Shown: piece after piece, positions 1-5,679 of the stretch
Layout of the letters: each line of letters starts with the position of its first letter
How positions within the stretch are numbered: the stretch's first letter is position 1
Assembly: GCA_036269455.1 (NCBI GenBank)
Contig: DATARS010000241.1
Span: forward strand, 1-5,857
Direction of reading: 5' to 3'
DNA length: 5,857 nucleotides
From: CF-96 sp036269455
Lineage (GTDB): Bacteria > Chloroflexota > Dormibacteria > Aeolococcales > Aeolococcaceae
Notes under the pieces: model-generated
What the model was told of the DNA's origin: nothing
Seen by the model: the letters and a program-made list of their open reading frames with translations, nothing else
The model's database searches: none
Made by a program: the position numbers and the translations under genes

Positions 1-1
1 C

Positions 2-331
2 CTCGCCGTGGCGCTGGGGACGCGCCCCTTCCGCTTCCTCGGACAGTGGTGCACCGGCGTGGGGGCCCGCGTCACCGACACCTCCACCGGCGGTGCGCGC
101 CTGCGGGCGACCGAGGCGCTGACGGTGAGCGGGATGCAGGACGCCACCACGGCGCGCAACTTCGACGGCGCGGCGGTGACGCTCACCCGCGACGCCGAGG
201 TCGGAGACCGCTGCCCGCGGCTGCGCTCGGTCGCGACCGTCGCCGAGGGCACCGCCTCGGGCGACCTGCAGCCGTACGACGACGCCCCCGTGGACGGCTG
301 TGAGAGCTACCGCGACCCCGACCGCGACTAG
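2..331 (+). CDS. Hypothetical protein, 3' part of a gene cut by the left window edge
   Basis: I do not recognise this protein. The frame is open from the window edge at base 2 to a TAG at 329-331, and nearly every codon ends in G or C, which supports real coding. The first possible start in view is a GTG at base 8, with only seven bases before it, so no ribosome site can be judged. I treat the gene as continuing upstream. The visible part is about 109 residues, with three cysteines (in QWCTG, GDRCPRL and DGCESY), many Thr/Ala/Gly residues and an acidic tail ending DPDRD. There is no hydrophobic helix or known catalytic motif. The scattered Cys and Thr/Gly-rich character could suit an exported beta-rich domain, but that is a guess. 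Its stop overlaps the stop of the convergent dehydratase gene. Confidence 0.6.
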   Translation, partial: LAVALGTRPFRFLGQWCTGVGARVTDTSTGGARLRATEALTVSGMQDATTARNFDGAAVTLTRDAEVGDRCPRLRSVATVAEGTASGDLQPYDDAPVDGCESYRDPDRD

Positions 332-651
332 CCGATTGCGGCGTCGATCCGGGCGGCGAGGATGAAGTCGTTGCGGGTCAGGCCGTGCACCGCGTGGGTG
401 GTGAGCTCGATCTCAAGCCGGCCCCAGCCGACCGCCATGTCGGGGTGGTGACCCTCGCCCTCGGCGATCAGGGCGACGCGAGTGGCGGCGGCGAAGGCCG
501 CACCGAAGTCGCCGTACCTCCACCGCCGGCGCAGCCGGGTGCCGTCGACGTCCCACTCCGCGGACAGCTGCGAGCGCAGCTCGTCGAGCTCGGCGCCGGA
601 CACCCTCGGGGTGTCACCGGTGCAGGCCTCGCAGTGCTCCTTGCCCAGCAT
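328..651 (-). CDS. phhB: Pterin-4a-carbinolamine dehydratase (PCD/DCoH family)
   Basis: A cytosolic enzyme that dehydrates 4a-hydroxytetrahydrobiopterin during cofactor recycling for aromatic amino acid hydroxylases. Related bacterial proteins have also been tied to folate or molybdopterin chemistry. The 107 residues match the family's usual length. The signature acid-x3-His-His-Pro lies at residues 64-70 (E64, H68, H69, P70), followed by a conserved Trp at 76, the strand with THAVHG (third active-site His at 86) and GLTRNDFILAARID at the C-terminus. The N-terminus has CEAC (residues 7-10), common in bacterial members. The ATG at 651 is preceded by a purine-rich AGGAGAGGA (652-660). It begins 13 bp after the aldolase stop, so it should be the second gene of that operon. 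No phenylalanine hydroxylase gene is in view, so its partner is unknown. The family call is firm; the cellular role is not. Confidence 0.93.
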   Translation of the reverse strand: MLGKEHCEACTGDTPRVSGAELDELRSQLSAEWDVDGTRLRRRWRYGDFGAAFAAATRVALIAEGEGHHPDMAVGWGRLEIELTTHAVHGLTRNDFILAARIDAAIG

Positions 652-664
652 TCCTCTCCTCTGT

Positions 665-1441
665 CTATTCGAAGAGGTCGGGCTGCTCGCGGCTGATCCG
701 GTCCCAGATCGGCTGGAACGAGAACCAGCCGGCGATCCGCGACCCCACCTGCGAGGCGGTCAGCTCGGCGGCGGCCTCGTCGATCAGCACCGGGGTGCCC
801 GCGGCCTCGGCGAGCAGCTGGGCCTGGCAGGAGCGCTCCATGGTGATGAACCACCATGCCGCCTCGTCGACCGACTGGCCGACGGTGAGCAGCCCGTGGT
901 TGCGCAGGATCACCGCCTTGCGCTGGCCCAGCGCGGCGCCGATCCGGCGTCCCTCCTCGAGGTCGAGCACCACTCCGGTGTAGTCGTCGAAGAGGGCATG
1001 ATCCCCGTAGAAGGCGCAGGCGTCCTGGGTGATGGGATCGAGCAGCCGCCCCAGCGACGACCAGGACTTGCCGTAGAGGGAGTGCGCGTGCGCGGCGGCC
1101 ATCACATCCGGACGGGCCCTGTGCACCTGGGAGTGAATCGCGAACGCCGCGGCGTTCACCGGCCGGTTGCCCTCGACGACGTCGCCCTGGTCGTTGACCA
1201 GGATGAGATCCGAGACCCGGATCTGCGAGAAGTGCATGCCGAACGGGTTGACCCAGAAGTGGTCGGTCAGCTCGGGGTCGCGCGCGGTGATGTGCCCGGC
1301 GACACCCTCGTCGAAGCCGGCGCGGGAGAACATGCGGAAGGCCGCGGCGAGCCGCTGCTTGCGGTGCAGCCGCTCCTCCTCGACCGACGAGAACGACGGC
1401 GGCGTGGGAATCGTGAGCTCCCCGCGGAGCGCTTGGGCCAT
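665..1441 (-). CDS. Class II aldolase/adducin family protein
   Basis: A 258-residue protein of the zinc-dependent class II aldolase/adducin fold, whose known members cleave or epimerise sugar phosphates (L-fuculose-1-P aldolase, L-ribulose-5-P epimerase). The expected metal ligands are present: HAH at 118-120 and the His of RNHGLL at 182. Other family landmarks are AGHITARDPE (48-57), FWVNPFGMHF (62-71), the NAAAFAIHS helix (96-104) and ARPDV (109-113). By hand alignment, the residue matching the catalytic Glu73 of fuculose aldolase is Ala, so it may not be a classical aldolase. It resembles the widespread group with NAAAF/IHS, whose substrates are mostly unknown. I chose the ATG at 1441 over a GTG at 1471 because GGAGGTGG sits 4-11 bases upstream. 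It is followed after 13 bp by the dehydratase gene and diverges from the AGPS-like gene. Family certain, substrate unknown. Confidence 0.93.
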   Translation of the reverse strand: MAQALRGELTIPTPPSFSSVEEERLHRKQRLAAAFRMFSRAGFDEGVAGHITARDPELTDHFWVNPFGMHFSQIRVSDLILVNDQGDVVEGNRPVNAAAFAIHSQVHRARPDVMAAAHAHSLYGKSWSSLGRLLDPITQDACAFYGDHALFDDYTGVVLDLEEGRRIGAALGQRKAVILRNHGLLTVGQSVDEAAWWFITMERSCQAQLLAEAAGTPVLIDEAAAELTASQVGSRIAGWFSFQPIWDRISREQPDLFE

Positions 1442-1488
1442 GGTTCCACCTCCGGACGGCGCGTCGACCACGTCAGTGTACGGCCACG
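1442..1488. promoter_or_regulatory. 47 bp divergent intergenic region between the aldolase and AGPS-like genes
   Basis: Both genes start outward from this gap, so promoters for both must lie here or reach into the opposite gene's 5' end. On the minus strand TACACT (complement of 1474-1479) resembles a -10 box about 33 bp before the aldolase ATG. I see no convincing -35 at the right spacing. The plus-strand gene has no purine-rich ribosome site before its GTG, so its message may be leaderless or poorly initiated. Promoter positions here are inference only. Confidence 0.35.
1446..1453 (-). promoter_or_regulatory. Ribosome binding site that sets the aldolase start
   Basis: On the minus strand this reads GGAGGTGG, close to the ideal anti-16S sequence, and GGAGG ends 7 bases before the ATG at 1441. 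It favours the 258-residue aldolase over a version starting 10 codons upstream at a GTG, which would place this site inside the coding region. Confidence 0.8.
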
Positions 1489-3069
1489 GTGACGAGACAC
1501 CGCTCCTGGTGGGGCTGGGGCTGGGAGGACGCCGCCGTCGAGGGCGCCGAGCTCGACCGCCTCGCCGGCATGCTCGCCGCGGTGCTCGGCGACGCCGGGA
1601 TCCCGCGCCGGGCGCCGGTCCCGGAGGACCTCGGCCTGCGGGCGCCGCGCATCGCCGTGCCGGACGCGCTCGCCGCCATCGCCGACGGCACCGACCACGC
1701 CCGCGCCGCCCACAGCCACGGTCAGTCGCTCAGCGACGTGGTGGCGATGCTCGAGGGCGACCTCTCCGACCCCTGCGACTGGGTGCTCCGCCCCGCCGGC
1801 GAGGACGGCGTGGCCGCGGTGCTCGACTGGTGCACCGCCGCGGGGATCGCCGCCATCCCGTGGGGCGGCGGCACCAGCGTCGTCGGCGGCGTCACCCCGC
1901 ACGTCGGCGACGGCTACCCGGGGGTGGTGAGCCTCGACCTGAGCGGCCTCGACCGCGTCCTCGAGGTCGACCTCGCCTCGCGGGCGGCGCGAGTGCAGGC
2001 GGGGATGCTCGGTCCCGCGCTCGAGGAGGCGCTGCGCCCCCACGGGCTGACCCTGCGTCACCAGCCCCAGTCGTACGAGTTCTCGTCGGTCGGCGGCTGG
2101 CTGGCGACGCGGTCGGCCGGCCACCACAGCACCCTCCACACCCACCTCGACGACCGGGTCGAGGGGATGCGGGCGCTGACCCCGCGCGGCGCGCTGGAGA
2201 CCCGGCGGCTCCCAGCCTCCGGCGCCGGCCCCAGCCCGGACCGCCTGCTGCTCGGCTCCGAGGGTGCGCTCGCGGTGATCACCGAGGCCTGGCTGCGCCT
2301 CGTCGAGCGCCCCCTCTTCCGCGCCCGCGCGACGGTGCGCTTCGCGACCTTCCCCGAGGGCGCCGCCGCGGCGCGGGCGCTGGGCCAGAGCATGCTGCTG
2401 CCCGCCACCTGCCGGCTGGTCGACGCCGCCGAGGCGTTCGTCAACCGGGTGGGCGACGGCTCCTCCTCGCTGCTGCTGCTCGGGTTCGAGGCCGCCGGCC
2501 ACCCCGTCGACGCCGCGCTCCGGCGGGCGCTGGAGCTCTGCAGCGACCACGGTGGGACCGCCGACCCGCCGCCCGACCCCGCCCGGGACACGGCCGGCAC
2601 CTGGCGCGACGCCTTCGTCCGCCTGCCCTATGTCCGCGATGCGGTCGCCCGGCTGGGCCACATCGTCGAGACCTTCGAGACCGCGGTCACCTGGGACCGG
2701 ATGGACGAGCTCTGGTCGGCGGTGATGGAGCGCACCGCGGCCGCCGTCGCCGAGGTCTGCGGCGCCGGGCTGGTCACCTGCCGCCTCACCCACGTCTACC
2801 CCGACGGCTGCGCCCCCTACTTCACGGTGATCGCACGCAGCCGCCACGGCGACCAGCGTTCCCAGTGGGCCCAGGTCAAGGCGGCGGCGAGCGAGGCGAT
2901 CCTCGCCGCGGGCGGCACCATCACCCACCACCACGCCGTGGGCCGCGACCACCGGCCCTGGTACGACCGCCAGCGCCCCGATCTCGCCGCCACCGCCCTC
3001 GCCGCGGCCAAGCGCGCCCTCGACCCCGCCTGGATCCTCAACCCCGGGGTGCTGCTGCCCGTCCCCTGA
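1489..3069 (+). CDS. FAD-binding oxidase of the alkyldihydroxyacetonephosphate synthase (AGPS) family
   Basis: A 526-residue VAO-type flavoprotein. Animal AGPS exchanges the acyl group of acyl-DHAP for a fatty alcohol, the step that makes the ether bond. The match runs the full length: N-terminal SWWGWGWED (6-14; AGPS has a similar WNGWGYND), FAD-binding loop IPWGGGTSV (123-131), HQPQSYEFSSVGGWLATR (191-208), a TPRG turn (231-234), GSEGALAVIT (256-265), YVRD (381-384), FETAVTWDR (396-404), CRLTHVYPDG (431-440) and the His triplet THHHAVG (479-485), equivalent to the catalytic HHH of AGPS. The end ALDPAWILNPG is typical of the FAD-oxidase C-terminal domain. There is no signal peptide or membrane helix. 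The GTG start is the only plausible one: no start codon lies upstream in frame across the gap, and the first motif begins at residue 6. It lacks a clear ribosome site. Bacterial members include actinobacterial homologues of uncertain role, and no other ether-lipid gene is in view. Fold certain, reaction inferred. Confidence 0.9.
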   Translation: MTRHRSWWGWGWEDAAVEGAELDRLAGMLAAVLGDAGIPRRAPVPEDLGLRAPRIAVPDALAAIADGTDHARAAHSHGQSLSDVVAMLEGDLSDPCDWVLRPAGEDGVAAVLDWCTAAGIAAIPWGGGTSVVGGVTPHVGDGYPGVVSLDLSGLDRVLEVDLASRAARVQAGMLGPALEEALRPHGLTLRHQPQSYEFSSVGGWLATRSAGHHSTLHTHLDDRVEGMRALTPRGALETRRLPASGAGPSPDRLLLGSEGALAVITEAWLRLVERPLFRARATVRFATFPEGAAAARALGQSMLLPATCRLVDAAEAFVNRVGDGSSSLLLLGFEAAGHPVDAALRRALELCSDHGGTADPPPDPARDTAGTWRDAFVRLPYVRDAVARLGHIVETFETAVTWDRMDELWSAVMERTAAAVAEVCGAGLVTCRLTHVYPDGCAPYFTVIARSRHGDQRSQWAQVKAAASEAILAAGGTITHHHAVGRDHRPWYDRQRPDLAATALAAAKRALDPAWILNPGVLLPVP

Positions 3070-3082
3070 CCCCTGCGGTCAG
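3066..3082. terminator. Small inverted repeat spanning both convergent stop codons
   Basis: CTGACC (3066-3071) and GGTCAG (3077-3082) are perfect complements around a 5-base loop, and the TGA stops of both converging genes fall in the two arms. A stem-loop here could help end transcription from both sides. No T-run follows on either strand, and 3 of the 6 pairs are forced simply by having TGA opposite TCA, so it may be incidental. Confidence 0.3.
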
Positions 3083-4248
3083 CCCAGGACGCTCTGGAGC
3101 GCCTCGGCGGCGATGCCCGCGGCCTCGGTGGTGATGTACCGCTCTCCGCGGTAGAAGCCGAAGCCCGCGGTCTCGCGATAGGGGAAGCCGGTCAGCGGAC
3201 GGCGCTGCTGCATGGCGAGCGCGACCGTGCCCATCTCCGCCTCGAGCGCGGCGTAGCGCCCGCCCTGCGCCGCGTCCGCGCGGTGCAGGGCGGTGAGCAG
3301 GGTGAGCTGGCGGACCTCCTTGTACCCCGTGCTCGCCCGCTGCGTCCCCAGGTCGAAGGCGAAGTGGAAGCCGCCGGCGGCGGTGTCGTGGAGACCGGTG
3401 GAGTTCTCGACCAGCCCGTCGAGCATCTGCGTCGCCACCGCCCCGAACACGGGGATGCCGGTGGCGTCCCCGGTGTCGAGGAGCGCGAGCACCAGGTCGG
3501 CATTCTCGCCGGTCTTGGCGATGCGGTCGGCGGGGGCGCCGTCGCAGATGGTGTGGTTGAAGAGGTGGTAGGTGGTGTCGTAGGCCTGCGAGATCACGGT
3601 GAGCGCCTCGCGCAGGCCGACCGCCATCCAGGTGGGGTCGCCGAAGCGCCGCCCGGCGTCGACGAGGGCGAGCCCGCCCTCGAGGTCGTGGTCGACGCGG
3701 TAGCCGTCGGCGCACTCCGGCTGGTGGCCGTCGGCGGCGATGTGGCCGTGGACCACGCCGAGCGTGGGGTCGACGATGCCCGCCAGGTGGGAGGCGAAGG
3801 CCTGCGCCCGCTGGGTCCAGAAGCCGTCGCCGCTGAGCTCGGCGAGCTGGAGGAACTGCCAGTACACCCATCCCTTGTCCGACGAGTAGTGGCCGACCTT
3901 GGCACGAAGCGCCGCGCCCAGACGCCGCAGCGCCGCCGACTGCGAGGTGTCGCCGGGATGGCGGTGCTGGTACCAGGTCATGTTGAGCACGTCGCGCAGG
4001 TCGGTGAGCTCGTCGCGCCGCGCCGGGCTGCCGTCGGGAAGGTTGGTGTGCGCGGCGTCGTCGACCGACCAGTTGATGAACAGCCCGCCGACGGCGGGGT
4101 TGAAGCCGTGTGCGTCGATCTCGTCCAGGGTGGCGCGCACCGCCGCGTCGAGCGCGGGGGCGTCGGCCGCGGAGACCGGCGCCGTCCTGGGCACCACCGC
4201 CATCGCCGCGAGCAGCAGCAGCGCCGCCAGGATCGCCCGCCATCTCAT
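3079..4248 (-). CDS. Secreted protein of unknown function, probable alpha/alpha-toroid (six-hairpin glycosidase-like) fold
   Basis: A 389-residue exported protein. The first 27 residues form a signal peptide: MRWR, then a Leu/Ala-rich core (5-19) and a PVSA-AD signal peptidase I site near residue 27. The mature part alternates amphipathic helices with short Gly-aromatic turns: GGLFINW (54-60), KGWVYWQFLQLAEL (125-138), LEGGLALVDAG (189-199), GGFHFAFDLG (292-301) and GFGFYRGERY (362-371). This resembles the (alpha/alpha)6 barrels of glycoside hydrolases, polysaccharide epimerases and AGE-type enzymes. Acidic residues near these turns (D63, D64, D187, D299) could line a cleft, but I cannot assign a catalytic pair. 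Two cysteines (179, 235) could form a disulfide. The ATG at 4248 follows an excellent ribosome site; longer forms would bury the signal peptide. It lies 97 bp downstream of the lipoprotein gene on the same strand, beyond a strong hairpin. Function not recognised. Confidence 0.82.
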   Translation of the reverse strand: MRWRAILAALLLLAAMAVVPRTAPVSAADAPALDAAVRATLDEIDAHGFNPAVGGLFINWSVDDAAHTNLPDGSPARRDELTDLRDVLNMTWYQHRHPGDTSQSAALRRLGAALRAKVGHYSSDKGWVYWQFLQLAELSGDGFWTQRAQAFASHLAGIVDPTLGVVHGHIAADGHQPECADGYRVDHDLEGGLALVDAGRRFGDPTWMAVGLREALTVISQAYDTTYHLFNHTICDGAPADRIAKTGENADLVLALLDTGDATGIPVFGAVATQMLDGLVENSTGLHDTAAGGFHFAFDLGTQRASTGYKEVRQLTLLTALHRADAAQGGRYAALEAEMGTVALAMQQRRPLTGFPYRETAGFGFYRGERYITTEAAGIAAEALQSVLG

Positions 4249-4254
4249 CACACG

Positions 4255-4262
4255 TCCTCCTT
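4255..4262 (-). promoter_or_regulatory. Ribosome binding site that sets the secreted-protein start
   Basis: The minus strand reads AAGGAGGA, a near-perfect Shine-Dalgarno sequence ending 6 bases before the ATG at 4248. A GTG immediately upstream of the ATG (4249-4251) is closer than ideal. The site and the following positively charged, hydrophobic N-terminus together fix the start and exclude the 22-residue longer form beginning at 4314. Confidence 0.8.
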
Positions 4263-4285
4263 GGACGCTCCCTTCCCTCCCGGCA

Positions 4286-4325
4286 GCCGCCGGCACGCGG
4301 GCATCATGCACCACGTGCCGGCGGC
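4286..4325 (-). terminator. Strong GC hairpin between the lipoprotein and secreted-protein genes
   Basis: GCCGCCGGCACG (4286-4297) and CGTGCCGGCGGC (4314-4325) are perfect 12-base complements. The 16-base loop can itself fold further (GG/CC and GCA/TGC pairs around a three-base tip). It lies 19 bp after the lipoprotein stop in the direction of transcription, the usual place for a terminator. No T-run follows; the next minus-strand bases are a purine-rich GGGAGGGAAGGGAG. It would therefore be a U-less terminator of the kind reported in GC-rich bacteria, or a processing or attenuation structure ahead of the secreted-protein gene. The palindrome is directly visible; its role is inferred. Confidence 0.6.
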
Positions 4326-4344
4326 GCCGCCACCGCCGCCGGGG

Positions 4345-5580
4345 TCAGGCGGTGGCGAGCCGGGTGATCACCGCGGTGCTGGCGAGGCTGCGCAGGGTCG
4401 TCACCGTGCCCCTCGCGGGATCGACGAGGACGACGCGAATGCCGGTGGTGCCCACCGCCTGGGTGGCGAGGATGCGGCCGTCGGCGAGCCACGCCCGCGG
4501 CTCGAGACCGAGACCGCCGACGGGGTGCGCCGTGCCGGTGGCCAGGTCGAGGACGCGCAGCGTGGTCTGCGACTCCCAGGCACCGCAGTCGAGCTTCGCG
4601 GGCGCGGTCGCGTAGGCGAGGCGCCTGCCGTCGGTGGAGAAGACCGCGTCGCCGGCGACGGAGGTGCCGGAGAGCGCGAGCACGTCGAGGGGTGCGCCCG
4701 CGCGGGCGATGTGCAGCGCATCGATCGCCCCTCCCTCGGCCCCGGTCGTGATGTGGAAGCACGCCACCTCGCCCGGACCCATCCCGCTCAGCGGACACGT
4801 CTGGCTGGTGGGGAGCGCGGCGGCGATACCGGTGGCGGGATCGACGAGGGCGGTGTGCGCGTCCATGTACTCCATGCCGAAGGCTCCGCAGCCGCACACG
4901 TTCGACGGCTCGCGGGCGATCAGGATGCCCGCCGGTGTCCAGCCGGCGAGGCGGTACACCCAGAAGGCGGGAGCGTCGGCAACCGGGCCGTCGGTGCTCG
5001 CCGGACGGCTGGCGATGAGCCGCGAAACCCCGCCGCGGAGCACGTAGAGGCGGTTCACCATGTCGTGGGCGGTGGGACTGTCCGCCGAGGTCGCGTAGGC
5101 GACCGCGGCGCCGTCGGGCGAGACCGCGAAGCTCGCCCCCGCGGGCATGGCGCCGAGGTCGGTGAGCACCCCGCCGGCCGACAGGCGGTGCAGCCGGCCG
5201 CCCGCCTCCCAGTAGGCACCGCCGGGTCCGCCGCGGATCTCCCAGGGCGAGCCGACCGCGGCCGACGCCGTCGCCAGGGTGCGACCGGTCGGGCCGAGGA
5301 CGGAGACCACGGTCGCCGGCCCGTCGGTCTGCGACACCACGATCTCCGGGGGACCTCCGGGCGGCGCCGGGACCGCCGCGGGCACCGGGGGCGGAGGGGT
5401 CGGGACCGGTGTGGGCGCGGCCGTCGCCGCCGGTGCGGGTGCGGGAGTCGCGGGCCTCGGCGTCGTGACGGAGGCGACGTGCGCCGCCGGGACGGGGACC
5501 ACGGCGGTGGCGACCGGGTTGCCGCACCCGGCGAGCAGTGCGGCCAGGGACAGGGTGAGCAGCGCCCTCGCGGCGGTCAT
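4345..5580 (-). CDS. Lipoprotein with Pro/Ala-rich linker and probable beta-propeller domain
   Basis: A 411-residue predicted lipoprotein. The N-terminus MTAARALLTLSLAALLAGC has a lipobox (LLAGC, lipidated Cys19), so the mature protein should be anchored on the outer face of the membrane. Residues about 40-78 are a Pro/Ala/Thr tether, typical of surface spacers. From about 80 onward, repeated beta-strand units look like TolB/PD40-type propeller blades: FAVSPDGAAVAYAT (151-164), VFSTDGRRLAYATAP (313-327), LRVLDLATGTAHPVGG (341-356), AWLADGRILAT (363-373) and VVLVDPARGTVTTL (383-396). Several cysteines lie within the propeller (229 and 231 in a CGCG, 262, 274, 332) and may form disulfides. The ATG at 5580 leads directly into the signal peptide; a GGAG lies 10 bases upstream, slightly far. 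The 99 bp before it shows no promoter I would defend. Such propellers often bind ligands or partner proteins. No enzyme motif is seen. Confidence 0.85.
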   Translation of the reverse strand: MTAARALLTLSLAALLAGCGNPVATAVVPVPAAHVASVTTPRPATPAPAPAATAAPTPVPTPPPPVPAAVPAPPGGPPEIVVSQTDGPATVVSVLGPTGRTLATASAAVGSPWEIRGGPGGAYWEAGGRLHRLSAGGVLTDLGAMPAGASFAVSPDGAAVAYATSADSPTAHDMVNRLYVLRGGVSRLIASRPASTDGPVADAPAFWVYRLAGWTPAGILIAREPSNVCGCGAFGMEYMDAHTALVDPATGIAAALPTSQTCPLSGMGPGEVACFHITTGAEGGAIDALHIARAGAPLDVLALSGTSVAGDAVFSTDGRRLAYATAPAKLDCGAWESQTTLRVLDLATGTAHPVGGLGLEPRAWLADGRILATQAVGTTGIRVVLVDPARGTVTTLRSLASTAVITRLATA

Positions 5581-5679
5581 CGTCGGTGCACTCCGGACGG
5601 CCGATTGCCACCCCTCGCCGTGGCGTGGTGGTCAGAACGGCGCGTCCGAGACGATGGTTACGCCCGGCGCGATCCCCTC

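Noticed and set aside
482..1492. Plus-strand open frame (336 codons) across the dehydratase and aldolase genes
   Set aside because: Both minus-strand genes carry diagnostic catalytic motifs and good ribosome sites. The plus-strand translation has neither.
1267..2952. Long minus-strand open frame (561 codons) opposite the AGPS-like gene
   Set aside because: It lies antisense to a gene with full-length family similarity. Its Gly/Arg/Ala-rich translation has no motifs, as expected when GC-rich codons leave the opposite frame free of stops.
1167..3134. Very long plus-strand open frame (655 codons) overlapping the AGPS-like gene in another frame
   Set aside because: The translation is a low-complexity Arg/Pro/Ala run with no domain. 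It spans several real genes and the divergent promoter gap, so it is a composition shadow.
5347..5463. Low-complexity Pro/Ala repeats as a possible DNA tandem repeat
   Set aside because: Codons vary and there is no fixed repeat unit. It is best explained as the protein's Pro/Ala tether.
4304..5611. Minus-strand open frame (435 codons) over the lipoprotein gene
   Set aside because: It is Arg/Gly/Ala-rich with no signal peptide or motif, while the overlapping frame has a perfect lipobox and propeller-like repeats.
5607..5624. Possible terminator GCCAC/GTGGC after the nicotinamidase gene
   Set aside because: The stem is only 5 bp with an 8-base loop and no T-run, and it lies more than 50 bp beyond the stop.
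1..5625. 13-base direct repeat CCTCGCCGTGGCG at 1-13 and 5613-5625
   Set aside because: It is short and GC-rich, so one such pair is likely by chance in this composition. No integrase, terminal inverted repeat or composition change supports a mobile element or attachment site.
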